DNA from: UBA4408 sp002389785
GTDB taxonomy: Bacteria; Bacteroidota; Bacteroidia; UBA4408
Assembly: GCA_035438985.1 (NCBI GenBank)
Contig: DAORJK010000002.1
Location: 408,364-472,363, forward strand
Direction: 5' to 3'
Length of the DNA stretch: 64,000 nucleotides
In this document: in pieces, positions 26,445-36,153 of the stretch
Numbering within the stretch: position 1 is the stretch's first letter
How the letters are laid out: each line of letters begins with the position of its first letter
Notes under the pieces: generated by a model
Seen by the model: the letters and a program-made list of their open reading frames with translations, nothing else
Told to the model about the DNA's origin: nothing
Databases searched by the model: none
Made by a program: the position numbers and the translations under genes

Positions 26445-29400
26445 CTATCGTATCAGATTAATCTGTCCTGTAAAAAAATGAAATTTACCTGCCATATCCT
26501 TGCAACGTATTTTATATACGTAAGTATCCATAGGCGTTTTATCGTCAATCATAAGTAAATTCGATTTTCCGTTCCAGCCGATGGTCAGTTCTGTACTTTT
26601 AAATATCTGGGTCGATTTTCTATTGTAAATAGTCATTTCATAATCTTCACGTTGAAATCCAATCCCCACGGGAATAAATTCATCATTCAAACCATCTCCA
26701 TTCGGCGTAAATGCATCCGGAATATACAAATGAAACTCATCTTTAATACACACTATCTGGCTTACCGAATCTCTACAACCTTCAGTTGTTATCGTTAGCA
26801 AACTCACTTCATAACAACCGGTGTCTTTATAGGTATGTTTTACCAATTTGTCAAAACTGCTTTCACCATCTCCAAAGTTCCAAGTATACTGATCGCTATA
26901 CAAGGATTGATCAAAGAAACTTATTTCGGGAACTATCAGAGTAGCATCTTCCGGGCTAAAACTAAACGCTGCCTGTGGCATAGTATTAACGCCAATTTGA
27001 TAAGTTGAAACGGTTCCTTTACATGCTCCAAAACTAGGCGTAATGGTAAGTGTACTCAATTTTTGAACCCCACTTATATTGCTTGCCGTAAAGGAAGGTA
27101 TGGCCCCAACACCGGATCCTGATAAGCCAATTGAAGTATTATTGTTAACCCATGAATAAGTAGCACCTGCAGGTTGAGCAACTAAATTCAAAGCCGGCAT
27201 TGACGCACCGCTACAAACTAATGTATCTGATGGAACTTGCACCGTGGCTAAAGGTTGCACTACTAGGTAAAAATTCTCAATTGCTCCGGTACAACCATTT
27301 AAACTGGGTGTAATGCTTATCAATGCACTGTCAATTGAAGAAGTAGTGTTAGTAGCAGTAAATGAATTAATTGAACCGGTTCCTGATGCACCAATTCCAA
27401 CATCGGTAATGCTGTTCGTCCAAGCATAAGTTGCACCGCTTGGAACACTTGTAAAATTAATTTGAGGTACTACTGTTCCTACACAGCTTTTAATTGTAGC
27501 GATTGATTGAACTACCGGAGCAGGTAATGCACTAATGGTAAAACTTGTAGCGTTTCCAACACAACCTGCACCACTTGTTGGCGTTACTTGTAAAGTAGAG
27601 GTCAATACACTTGAACTTGCATTTTGAATCACAAAAGCCGGAAGGCTGTCATTTCCGTTAGCAGCCAAACCAATGGCCGGTGCAGAATTAGTCCAACTAT
27701 AGGAGGTCCCTGCAACTGAACTGGCGAATTGCATCGTACCCACCAATTGTCCTTCGCAAAAATTTTGATTTGCAATAGCCGACATTACCGGTGTTGGTTC
27801 AACAGTAATTGTATAATTTTCGGATGTTCCCACACAACTTTGGTAAGTTGGGACTACAGTAATTGTCGCTGTTAAAGGAGTAGAACCTGCATTAGCACTA
27901 ACAAAACTCAATGGATTCCCATTTCCGCTGACCGGCATTCCAATACTGGCTTGGTCGTTGGTCCAGGCAAAGGTAGTTCCCGATGTTAAACTAGTTAAAT
28001 TAACTGCCGCAACAGTAGTTCCTGCACATGCTGAAATTGGATTTATCGGTTGAACTTGCGGAATGGGTTGAACCGTAATGTTAAAATTTTGAGCTGCACT
28101 TTGACAAGCATCCAATTCGGCAGTTACCTGAACTACTGAGATTACTGGATTAACTCCTGTATTACTACTTGTAAACGTTGGAATAGAACCCAAACCGGTG
28201 GCAGCCAATCCAATGGTGCTGTTTGAATTTGTCCAGTTAAAGGTTGAACCGCTAAGGGTACTTGTAAAATTAATACTACTTGAAAGTGCACCACTACATA
28301 AACTAATATTGGGAATAGCGCTTACTGCAGGAATGGGTTTCACCTTTACCGTGTAGCTGGCGGAGGTTCCGGGACAACCATTATAGGTTGGCAACACTGT
28401 AAGTGTAGAGGTAACACTTGTTAATCCGGCATTGGATGCTGTAAAAGAACCGGTATTTCCATTTCCGCTGCTTGATAAACCAATGGAAGGATCACTATTT
28501 GTCCAACTAAAAATGGCACCGCTTGGAACGCTAGTAAAATTGCTTGCAGCTACTGTACTACCGGCACAAATTTCAATATTTGAAGGTAAACTAACACTTG
28601 CTACAGGATTTACAGTAATGGTATAAGTTGAACTGTTTCCGATACAACCATTTAAACTTGGAACCACTGTAATTGTAGCAGCCACCATCCCATTTGTTGT
28701 ATTATTTGCCACAAATGCAGGAATATCTCCTATTCCGGATGAAGGTAAACCAATCGTACTTAAATTGTTTGTCCAAGAATAGCTAGCCCCTGCAGGATTG
28801 CTGCTGAGAATAGTGCTGGTAACGTTTGCACCTGCACACAGCACCTGTGAAGCAGGTAATACGGCCTGCGGTAAAGGATTAACTGTAATCGAATAGGATG
28901 CTGCACTACCATTGCAACCGTTTAAACTTGGAGTCACGACGATGTTTGCCGTAGCTAAACTACTTCCGGAATTAACAGCGGTAAAAGCAGGTATGGTTGA
29001 ACTACCTGAACCTGTAAGACCAATACCGGTATTTGAATTTGTCCAACTAAAGGTGGTACCGCTTATATTACTTTGAGGCAATGTGGCTGTTACGCTTGCT
29101 CCATCGCAAACTATTTGATTGCTAAGGGCATTAATGCTTGGTATTGGTAATACTGTGATGGTGAAATTTCCTGAATTTCCGCTACATCCATTTAAAGTAG
29201 GTACAACTTGAATGGTTGAACTTTGTGAGGTGGAGCCGGAATTTTGAGAAGTAAACGAAGGAATATTTCCTGTTCCGTTCGCAGCTAAACCAATAGAAGT
29301 TAAAGTATTTGTCCAATTAAAGGTAGCACCGCTAGGAATACTGCTAAAACTTAAAGGGGCAGTTATACTTCCGCTACAAATGGACTGATTAACAGGTGCT

Positions 29401-32400
29401 ATTACAGCAGGAGACGGATTCACACTCAACGTATAACTTGATGCCTGCCCAACACAACCTCCTATCGAAGGAGTAACGGTGATGTTGGCCGTTTGCACCG
29501 TTGAGCCGGTATTGATGCTAGTAAAGGAAGGAGTAGTTCCTGTTCCTGAAGCCGCTAAACCTATACTTGGATTTGAGTTTGTCCAGCTATAAGAAGCACC
29601 AACAGGTGTGCTCGTAAAATTTCCTGCACTTATCGTTACACCGTCACAAACCGTTTGGTTAGCAGGTAAGGAAACACTTGGTTCCGGATTAACCGTAATG
29701 CTATATTGGTCAGTAATACCACTGCATCCATTGAGCAGTGGTGTAATACTTATGGTAGCGGTAATGCTGCCGGTACCACTATTTACAGCTGTAAATGAGG
29801 GTACATTTCCGGTTCCGTTGGCGGCTAGTCCTATACCGGTAGTTGTATTGGTCCAGTTATAGGTTGCTCCGCTTGGAATACTAATTAGGTTGCTTGCAGC
29901 TACCGTGCTACCACCACATATCGATTGATTTGCAGGTACAGTAAAACTTGGGATAGGATGCACATCAATTGAAAAGCTACTTGTATTTCCGCTGCAACCG
30001 TCTAAGGTTGGTGTTACAGTAATGGTTGAAATTTGAGTGCTTGCTCCGCTATTAGTTGCGGGAAAGGATGCAATTGAGCCTGTTCCTGAAGCTCCCAAAC
30101 CAATTGCTGTATTTGAATTTACCCATGTAAATGAAGCACCGGAAGGTGTACTCGAAAAGTTTATTGTAGGCACGTTGGCGCCATCACAAATAGCCTGATT
30201 TGAAGGAACATTTGCTAATGGGCTTGGTTTTACAGTAATGGTATAATCTTGTGCATTTCCTGAACAACCATTTAAAATTGGAACTACTGAAATGGTTGAA
30301 TTAACACTACTTGTTCCCGAGTTGAAGGCACTAAATGCAGGGGTGGCATTGCTTCCTGAAGCTGCCAAACCAATTGATGAATTTGAATTTGTCCAGGTAT
30401 AGGAGGCTCCTGCAGGATTACTACTAAAAATTCCGGCAGCAACTACATCTCCATTACAAACTTGTTGATTTGAAGGAAGCGTAACTTGTGGTTTTGGACT
30501 AACAGTTATCGTATAATTTTGTGCTGGTCCAACACATCCGGCTAAGCTTGCTGTAACACTAACCAATGCTGTTCCGGATGTAGTAGAAATAAAGCTAGGT
30601 ACATTTCCATTTCCGGAAGCAGCCAACCCAATAGAGGTATTGTTATTTGTCCACGAAAATGTTGCTCCTGTTGGATTACTTGATAAGGTTGTTTGTGATA
30701 CGGATGCACCTTCACAAACACCCATATTGCTTGGTAAAATAGGAGTAGGTTTAGGATTAACGGTTAGTGTATAACTGGAAGCACTACCTGAACATCCACC
30801 AAGAGCCGGAACCACAGTTATTGTGCTGATTTGTTGGGTAAATCCGGGATTAGTTGCAGTAAATGTTGGTAAATTTCCGCTTCCGCTTCCGGCAATACCT
30901 ATGCTGGTATTTGAGTTGGTCCAGGTATAATTGGCTCCCGGGGGATTGCTCGAAAAGGCACTTGCTGAAATGGATTGCCCATCGCATACCGTTTGATTGG
31001 CTGGTAATACCGCAACAGGTTTTGCATCAACCGTAATTGTGTAGGTTGAAACATTTCCAACACAACCATTTAATGTTGGTGTTATACTTATTGTCCCGGT
31101 AATTCCTGTCGGGAATGGATTGTTAGCAACAAAAGTTGGAACAGTTCCGCTGCCGGATGCTGGCAATCCAATTGAGGTATTTGAATTGTTCCAGGTATAA
31201 GTTGCACCAGTTGGAATACTGGTTAATAACGGAGCACTTACAGTTGTTCCGTCACAGATGGATTGGTTTGAAGGAGGGTTAACTGTAGGTTTAGGATTTA
31301 CTGTAATTGTGATATTACCATTAGCACCAACACATGAATTTAAGGTTGGAGTAATAGTAATCGTTGAATTAATTGCTGTTGAGCCTGTATTTGTTGCAAT
31401 AAAAGAAGCAATATTGCCGCTGCCTGATGTTGCTAATCCTGTTGCTATATTTGAATTAGTCCAAGAAAAACTTGCTCCGGCGGGTGAGCTACTTAAGTTT
31501 ATTGCACTTGTGCTGGCGCCATCGCAAACAGTTTGGTTTGCAGGTGAAACTAGCATTGGACTAGGTTTTACTAATATGTCATAACTACTAGTTGTTCCTA
31601 CGCAACCGTTTAAGGTGGGCGTAACAGTAATGGAAGATGTTAAAGTTGTAGCTCCTGAATTTGCCGAGGTAAAAGTCGGAACATTTCCGCTTCCGGAAAC
31701 TGCTAACCCAGTACTTGTTTGGGTATTGCTCCAGGTATAAGTAGCACCTGCCGGAGTACTGCTGAACGTACTAGCACCTATTACCGTTCCCGGACAAACT
31801 GTTTGATTTGAAGGAACAGTAACATTCGGACTGGGTTTAACACTGATGTTAAAGGGAACATTTGGTCCCATACATCCATTAAAAATAGCAGCTACTTCTA
31901 TTAAAGCAGTTACTGTAGTTGTTCCGTTATTCGTTGCAACAAAAGAAGGAATTGAATTACTACCCGAAAAGGCTGTTCCGATGCTAGGGTCACTGTTTGC
32001 CCATCCAAAAACTCCTCCCGGAGGACTGCTTGTAAAATTTATAGCCGGCACTGTAGCTCCGTCACAATACGTTTGATTGGCCGGAACAATGGCCATAGGA
32101 CGAGCTTTAACACTAATCGTATAATTCGAACTATTACCTACACAACCAGCAATTGTTGGGGTAACAGTTATCGTTCCACTGATGATAGAACTGCTAGGAT
32201 TGGTACCCCAAAAAAGTGGAACATCTCCATTGCCACTTGAGGCAAGTCCTATTGAGGTATTGCTGTTAGTCCAGGTGTATGTAGCACCGGGAGGTATGCT
32301 GGTTAAGGAGGTTGCACTAATTGAACTACCATCGCACACTGTTTGGTTAGCAGGAACAACAACTGTAGCTTTAGGAGCTACCGTTATCGTATAATTTGTT

Positions 32401-34400
32401 GCATCACCTGTACATCCATTTAAAGTTGGACTTACTGAAATGGTTGCAGTTTGGGCAGCAGCTGTTAAATTGCTTGCAATAAATGACGAAACAGTACCAC
32501 TTCCACTCGCCCCCAATCCAATCGCTGTTAAATTATTCGTCCAGGTATAGGTGGCGCCTATCGGAGTGCTCGAGAAACTCATTGCTGCAACGGTTGCTCC
32601 AGTACAATGTGTTGAATTTGCCGGTACAATGGCTTGTGGTTTAGGTTTTACTGTAATGTCAAATTGCCCGGTATTACCAATGCATCCATTGAGTTCAACA
32701 GACACATTAATGCTTGCAGTAACAGAGCTGGTTCCAGCATTAATAGCTGTAAAGGATGGGATTGAATTTATTCCTGATGCAGCAATACCAATGCTGGTTG
32801 TTGCGGTATTCCAAGAAAACGATCCTCCTGCCGGTGTAGAACTAAAGTTAATAACCGGCACAGTTGCATCGCTACAAAATTGTAGATTGGTAAGTGAACC
32901 AAGTGCCGGAGTAGGTTTTAGAGTAACGGTATAACTAGACGGTGTTCCAATACAAACACCAATTTGTGGTGTTACCGTAATAGTTCCGATCACACTGGAT
33001 GTGGTAAGATTACTGGCTGTAAAGGCCGGAACATTGCCGCTGCCACTCGCTGCCAAACCGATAGCAGTATTAGAATTCGTCCAAGTATAACTTGCACCTG
33101 CCGGCACACTACTTAACGAACTTGCCGGAATTACATCACCATTGCAAACGCTTTGATTGGCCGGCACACTTACTGTTGGCATTGGGCTAACAGTAATGGT
33201 ATAATTGCTAGCTGTACCCGCACATCCCGCTAAAATTGGTGATACCGCCACAGTAGAAACAACATTGCTAGTACCTGAATTAACTGCAACAAAAGAAGGA
33301 ACATTGCCGGACCCTGATGCAGGCAAGCCAATACTTGTTTGTGAATTGGTCCAACTGAAGGTACCACCGGCAGGGATGGTTGCAAAATTGCTGGCTAAAC
33401 TGGAAGCTCCGGCACAAACCGTTTGATTGGTGAGAGGTGCGATTGAAGGAAGAGCTTTAATTTTTATTGTTGCAAAACTATTGGTTGCTTTAGTACAAAA
33501 TGAATCGGCTACGGAAGTTACAGTATATTTCCAGGTTCCTATTGCTGATACAGGAATATACACAGGTGTAGTATACCGTTTAATTGTAACAGGGCCTAAT
33601 CCAGCACTATCGTAAGTAATGTACCAAGGTGCAGTTCCGGTGAGATCGATTTTAATATTTTTAGTAGCACCGAAGCAGGCACTGTCGTTCCCACTAACTG
33701 TGGCACTAGGAGCGGGACGGATAATGAAATTAACAGAACCGCTCACATTCGAATTAGAACAACCAGGAACATCGTACACATAATCGGTAGCACCAAAAAA
33801 GAAACTATGAGTACCTACTAAGGTTTCGGTCACAATTTTTACTGCGCTGGAAGCTGAGTAAAGTCTTGCATGGTTATTCATAAAAAAAGCAAGCGGAAAC
33901 TTCCCCGTAAGGTTCACAGTCATTTTTACGGTGTCGCCAAAACAATACTCCGTTTGAGTAAGTGGTTGTAAAACGGCTGTCGGTACCGGATTAATATATA
34001 TTGTATAAATACTGGGAATACCGTTACAAGCACCAATGTGTGGTGTAACCGTAATAGATGCAACAATGGTACTGGCGGTTAAATTTACAGCAGGTATTGC
34101 CGGTATATCTCCAACACCCGACGCAGGTATTCCTATAGAAGGATTGCTATTTGTCCAGGTAAAAGTAGCACCGGCCGGAGTGCTTGTAAAATTAGTAGCT
34201 GGAATGGTTCCTCCATTGCAGAAATATGCCGTTAAAGGAACATTAACAGTTGCACAAGCAGCCTGGCTTATGGAAGCCCCTCCCGTTTTTGCTGTTTGTG
34301 CAAAGCATATTGTTTGAAACACTAAAAAATGCAAAACAATACTAAGTAAAATGTATCTTATTGGTGGGTTTTCCAACTGAAATTCACTTTTTAGTTTCAA
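26445..34400 (-). CDS. Giant T9SS type B surface protein with ~24 tandem 90-residue PKD-like modules
   Basis: 2651 residues, the largest gene in the window. A signal peptide (1-35, ending CFA) is followed by one copy of the module (41-137) and two divergent Ig/PKD-like modules (~140-316). About 24 tandem copies (~317-2473) of an ~90-residue module follow. Each runs ...VPANQTVCDG...FSSxPxGAxYTWTNSNxSIGLAASGxGxxPxFxAxN...ITVTPxLNGCxGxxxxYTITV, with a Cys pair conserved in nearly every copy. One canonical PKD domain (YTWNFGDGESSFDK) and a CHU_C/T9SS type B C-terminus (IPDAFTPNGDGLNDEFIPVG) close the protein. Expected to be Sec-exported, T9SS-translocated and displayed as a long stalk or adhesin. 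No enzymatic domain is seen. Confidence 0.88.
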   Translation of the reverse strand: MKLKSEFQLENPPIRYILLSIVLHFLVFQTICFAQTAKTGGASISQAACATVNVPLTAYFCNGGTIPATNFTSTPAGATFTWTNSNPSIGIPASGVGDIPAIPAVNLTASTIVASITVTPHIGACNGIPSIYTIYINPVPTAVLQPLTQTEYCFGDTVKMTVNLTGKFPLAFFMNNHARLYSASSAVKIVTETLVGTHSFFFGATDYVYDVPGCSNSNVSGSVNFIIRPAPSATVSGNDSACFGATKNIKIDLTGTAPWYITYDSAGLGPVTIKRYTTPVYIPVSAIGTWKYTVTSVADSFCTKATNSFATIKIKALPSIAPLTNQTVCAGASSLASNFATIPAGGTFSWTNSQTSIGLPASGSGNVPSFVAVNSGTSNVVSTVAVSPILAGCAGTASNYTITVSPMPTVSVPANQSVCNGDVIPASSLSSVPAGASYTWTNSNTAIGLAASGSGNVPAFTASNLTTSSVIGTITVTPQIGVCIGTPSSYTVTLKPTPALGSLTNLQFCSDATVPVINFSSTPAGGSFSWNTATTSIGIAASGINSIPSFTAINAGTSSVTASINVSVELNGCIGNTGQFDITVKPKPQAIVPANSTHCTGATVAAMSFSSTPIGATYTWTNNLTAIGLGASGSGTVSSFIASNLTAAAQTATISVSPTLNGCTGDATNYTITVAPKATVVVPANQTVCDGSSISATSLTSIPPGATYTWTNSNTSIGLASSGNGDVPLFWGTNPSSSIISGTITVTPTIAGCVGNSSNYTISVKARPMAIVPANQTYCDGATVPAINFTSSPPGGVFGWANSDPSIGTAFSGSNSIPSFVATNNGTTTVTALIEVAAIFNGCMGPNVPFNISVKPSPNVTVPSNQTVCPGTVIGASTFSSTPAGATYTWSNTQTSTGLAVSGSGNVPTFTSANSGATTLTSSITVTPTLNGCVGTTSSYDILVKPSPMLVSPANQTVCDGASTSAINLSSSPAGASFSWTNSNIATGLATSGSGNIASFIATNTGSTAINSTITITPTLNSCVGANGNITITVNPKPTVNPPSNQSICDGTTVSAPLLTSIPTGATYTWNNSNTSIGLPASGSGTVPTFVANNPFPTGITGTISITPTLNGCVGNVSTYTITVDAKPVAVLPANQTVCDGQSISASAFSSNPPGANYTWTNSNTSIGIAGSGSGNLPTFTATNPGFTQQISTITVVPALGGCSGSASSYTLTVNPKPTPILPSNMGVCEGASVSQTTLSSNPTGATFSWTNNNTSIGLAASGNGNVPSFISTTSGTALVSVTASLAGCVGPAQNYTITVSPKPQVTLPSNQQVCNGDVVAAGIFSSNPAGASYTWTNSNSSIGLAASGSNATPAFSAFNSGTSSVNSTISVVPILNGCSGNAQDYTITVKPSPLANVPSNQAICDGANVPTINFSSTPSGASFTWVNSNTAIGLGASGTGSIASFPATNSGASTQISTITVTPTLDGCSGNTSSFSIDVHPIPSFTVPANQSICGGSTVAASNLISIPSGATYNWTNTTTGIGLAANGTGNVPSFTAVNSGTGSITATISITPLLNGCSGITDQYSITVNPEPSVSLPANQTVCDGVTISAGNFTSTPVGASYSWTNSNPSIGLAASGTGTTPSFTSINTGSTVQTANITVTPSIGGCVGQASSYTLSVNPSPAVIAPVNQSICSGSITAPLSFSSIPSGATFNWTNTLTSIGLAANGTGNIPSFTSQNSGSTSQSSTIQVVPTLNGCSGNSGNFTITVLPIPSINALSNQIVCDGASVTATLPQSNISGTTFSWTNSNTGIGLTGSGSSTIPAFTAVNSGSSLATANIVVTPSLNGCNGSAASYSITVNPLPQAVLPASQVLCAGANVTSTILSSNPAGASYSWTNNLSTIGLPSSGIGDIPAFVANNTTNGMVAATITVVPSLNGCIGNSSTYTITVNPVASVSLPSNIEICAGSTVAASNFTSVPSGAIFSWTNSDPSIGLSSSGNGNTGSFTASNAGLTSVTSTLTVLPTYNGCPGTSASYTVKVKPIPAVSAIPNISLCSGALSSSINFTSTLSGSTFNWTNSNSTIGLAATGLGSIPTFTSSNTGVNPVISVVQVTAELDACQSAAQNFNITVQPIPQVQPINPISACAGTTVAAVNLTSLTSGTTFAWTNDQASIGMPVSGNGNPLSFVSANAGSTPLTATITVVPTYQSCVGTSENYTITVEPTPVMSAIANQNFCEGQLVGTMQFASSVAGTSYSWTNSAPAIGLAANGNDSLPAFVIQNASSSVLTSTLQVTPTSGAGCVGNATSFTISALPAPVVQSIATIKSCVGTVVPQINFTSVPSGATYAWTNSITDVGIGASGTGSINSFTATNTTSSIDSALISITPSLNGCTGAIENFYLVVQPLATVQVPSDTLVCSGASMPALNLVAQPAGATYSWVNNNTSIGLSGSGVGAIPSFTASNISGVQKLSTLTITPSFGACKGTVSTYQIGVNTMPQAAFSFSPEDATLIVPEISFFDQSLYSDQYTWNFGDGESSFDKLVKHTYKDTGCYEVSLLTITTEGCRDSVSQIVCIKDEFHLYIPDAFTPNGDGLNDEFIPVGIGFQREDYEMTIYNRKSTQIFKSTELTIGWNGKSNLLMIDDKTPMDTYVYKIRCKDMAGKFHFFTGQINLIR
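26982..33452 (-). repeat. Tandem ~270-bp coding repeats (about 24 units)
   Basis: This block encodes residues ~317-2473 of the giant surface protein, 24 units averaging 90 codons. Units have diverged at the DNA level but share strings such as the codons for TWTNSN and SIGL. Such blocks are prone to copy-number change and to assembly collapse. Several long antisense frames inside the block are by-products of the repeat. Confidence 0.8.
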
Positions 34401-34554
34401 TAGTCTACAATATAAAAATTCTTAAATAGAATCCGTTTATTTTTAGTGCCGGTTCATTAATCTGGCTAAAATAAACTAAAATATTGTAGTACGCAAATGA
34501 GCGATAAATAGTTACGCTAATTTTTGGAAGGCTAACCAGGTGAATTTTTAACGC

Positions 34555-35505
34555 TTAACTGAAGAAGCTGTCGATAAACAAGCTTTTATTAAATACCTGT
34601 AAATCATCCATTTTTTCACCAACACCAATATATTTAACCGGTATTTTAAATTGATCGGAAATACCTATTACCACTCCGCCTTTTGCTGTGCCATCTAATT
34701 TTGTGAGGGCCAAAGCATTAACATCTGTGGCAGCGGTAAATTGTTTGCACTGTTCAATTGCGTTTTGGCCAGTGGAGGCATCGAGTACAAGTAAAATTTC
34801 GTGCGGCGCTTCCGGAACAATTTTTTGCATCACTTTTTTAATTTTACTCAGCTCGTTCATGAGGTTAACCTTATTGTGCAAACGCCCTGCAGTATCAATT
34901 ATCACCACATCGGCGTTTTTAGCCACAGCCGATTTAAGTGTATCAAAAGCCACGGACGCCGGGTCGGCGTTCATACCTTGCGATACAATGGGTACACCTA
35001 CACGCTCCGACCAAATAATTAACTGGTCAACGGCGGCAGCTCGAAAGGTGTCGGCAGCTCCTAAAACCACACTTTTTCCTGCTTTTTTAAATTGATGTGC
35101 CAACTTACCAATGGTGGTGGTTTTTCCAACTCCGTTTACTCCAACAACCATAATTACATAAGGTTTGGAGCTTTCGGGTAATGAAAAATCATGGAGTTCA
35201 ACCGAATTGTTTTCAGAAAGAAGCGCTGCAATTTCTTCTTTCATCAAGCTATTTAATTGAGAGGTACCAACATACTTATCTTGTGCAACACGTTTTTCAA
35301 TACGCTCAATTATTTTTAAGGTGGTTGCAACTCCGATGTCTGACGATACCAAAATTTCTTCCAGTTTATCCAATACATCCGCGTCAACCGTTGATTTTCC
35401 AACAATAGCTTTAGCTAATTTGGAAAATATATTTTCTTTGGTTTTTTCTAGACCTTTATCTAAACTTTCCTTTTTTTCTTTACTGAAAAAGTTGAATAAC
35501 CCCAT
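34555..35505 (-). CDS. ftsY: Signal recognition particle receptor FtsY
   Basis: 316 residues with a very short acidic/basic N-terminal extension (about 30) before the N domain, the usual form in Bacteroidota rather than the long acidic A domain of E. coli. The G domain shows G1 GVNGVGKTT (122-130), DTFRAAA, G3 DTAGR and G4 TKLDGTAKGG, with the C-terminal GVGEKMDDLQVF. It is the GTPase that docks SRP-ribosome complexes at the inner membrane. It lies downstream of rpmG and DUF4295 in the conserved Bacteroidota order, with a terminator between DUF4295 and ftsY. Confidence 0.97.
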   Translation of the reverse strand: MGLFNFFSKEKKESLDKGLEKTKENIFSKLAKAIVGKSTVDADVLDKLEEILVSSDIGVATTLKIIERIEKRVAQDKYVGTSQLNSLMKEEIAALLSENNSVELHDFSLPESSKPYVIMVVGVNGVGKTTTIGKLAHQFKKAGKSVVLGAADTFRAAAVDQLIIWSERVGVPIVSQGMNADPASVAFDTLKSAVAKNADVVIIDTAGRLHNKVNLMNELSKIKKVMQKIVPEAPHEILLVLDASTGQNAIEQCKQFTAATDVNALALTKLDGTAKGGVVIGISDQFKIPVKYIGVGEKMDDLQVFNKSLFIDSFFS

Positions 35506-35565
35506 TGTGTAGTGACTATTTTGCGGTAGTGATGAATAGTTGTTCTGTTGAATACATCAAACAGA

Positions 35566-35596
35566 AAAAGCTTCTTCCAAATTGAAAGAAGCTTTT
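35566..35596 (-). terminator. Terminator between the DUF4295 gene and ftsY
   Basis: AAAAGCTTCTT and AAGAAGCTTTT are perfect complements (11-bp stem, 9-nt loop). It lies 26 bp after the DUF4295 stop codon and upstream of ftsY. The symmetric A/T ends allow action in either direction; readthrough into ftsY is likely, since no other strong promoter is obvious. Confidence 0.65.
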
Positions 35597-35621
35597 AAAT
35601 GCTATCTGAAAACAAAAAAGA

Positions 35622-35774
35622 TTAAGCTTTAAAAAAATCTTTGATGTGGTCGTTGTGTACGATTTCTTCTTTAAAAGTAAAAGCTCCGGTTTTAGGCGAT
35701 TTTACCATTTTAATAACCTTTGTAAAGTTGTTTCCTTTACCTGACTTTAATGTTGCAACTACTTTCTTTGCCAT
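35622..35774 (-). CDS. DUF4295 family small basic protein
   Basis: 50 residues, starting MAKKVVATLKSGKG and ending HNDHIKDFFKA. The frame was read directly from the minus strand (ATG at 35774, TAA at 35622). It matches the Bacteroidota-specific DUF4295 proteins encoded just after ribosomal protein L33. Small, very basic and co-located with rpmG/rpmB, it is thought likely to be ribosome-associated, but no function is established. It lies 69 bp downstream of rpmG. Confidence 0.85.
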   Translation of the reverse strand: MAKKVVATLKSGKGNNFTKVIKMVKSPKTGAFTFKEEIVHNDHIKDFFKA

Positions 35775-35843
35775 TGTATATTAGTTTTTGGTTTTGAGCA
35801 TTTCCGGTATCAAACAAAACCGGCATCAACGTTTAAAACCGAA

Positions 35844-36026
35844 TTATTTAATTTCTTTATGAACTGTTTTTTTCTTTAAAATAGGGTTGAATTTTTTTAA
35901 TTCAATTCTATCCGGAGTGTTTCTTTTGTTTTTGGTGGTAATGTAACGAGAAGTTCCCGGCTTACCACTGTCTTTGTGCTCAGTACACTCTAAAATCACC
36001 TGAATTCTGTTGCCTTTTTTTGCCAT
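35844..36026 (-). CDS. rpmG: 50S ribosomal protein L33
   Basis: 60 residues: MAKKGNRIQVILECTEH, then SRYITTKNKRNTPDRIELKKFNP, ending LKKKTVHKEIK. This is the Cys-poor (zinc-independent) L33 form, since only one Cys is present where zinc-binding L33 has CxxC pairs. It is a component of the large subunit near the E site. It is normally adjacent to rpmB (L28) in Bacteroidota; here L28 lies 5.6 kb upstream. Confidence 0.96.
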   Translation of the reverse strand: MAKKGNRIQVILECTEHKDSGKPGTSRYITTKNKRNTPDRIELKKFNPILKKKTVHKEIK

Positions 36027-36089
36027 CTTTTCTTAAATAATAAATGTAACAGGAAGCATTAATCCCTTCCTTTTTTTTCAATCGGGACG

Positions 36090-36123
36090 CAAATGTAATA
36101 CTTTATTGTAAATAAATATCAAA
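36090..36123 (-). promoter_or_regulatory. Probable promoter of rpmG-DUF4295
   Basis: On the minus strand TTTG (36123-36120), a 22-nt spacer and TACATTTG (36097-36090) fit the Bacteroidota TTTG...TAnnTTTG pattern, at the long end of the accepted spacing. The rpmG ATG is ~64 nt downstream. Confidence 0.5.
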
Positions 36124-36153
36124 ATACTTCTATTATTTTCTCTATTTATTCAA

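Noticed and set aside
28432..34317. Many plus-strand open frames of 60-127 codons within the giant gene
   Set aside because: All lie antisense to the tandem coding repeat and repeat with the same period; none has a plausible protein composition.
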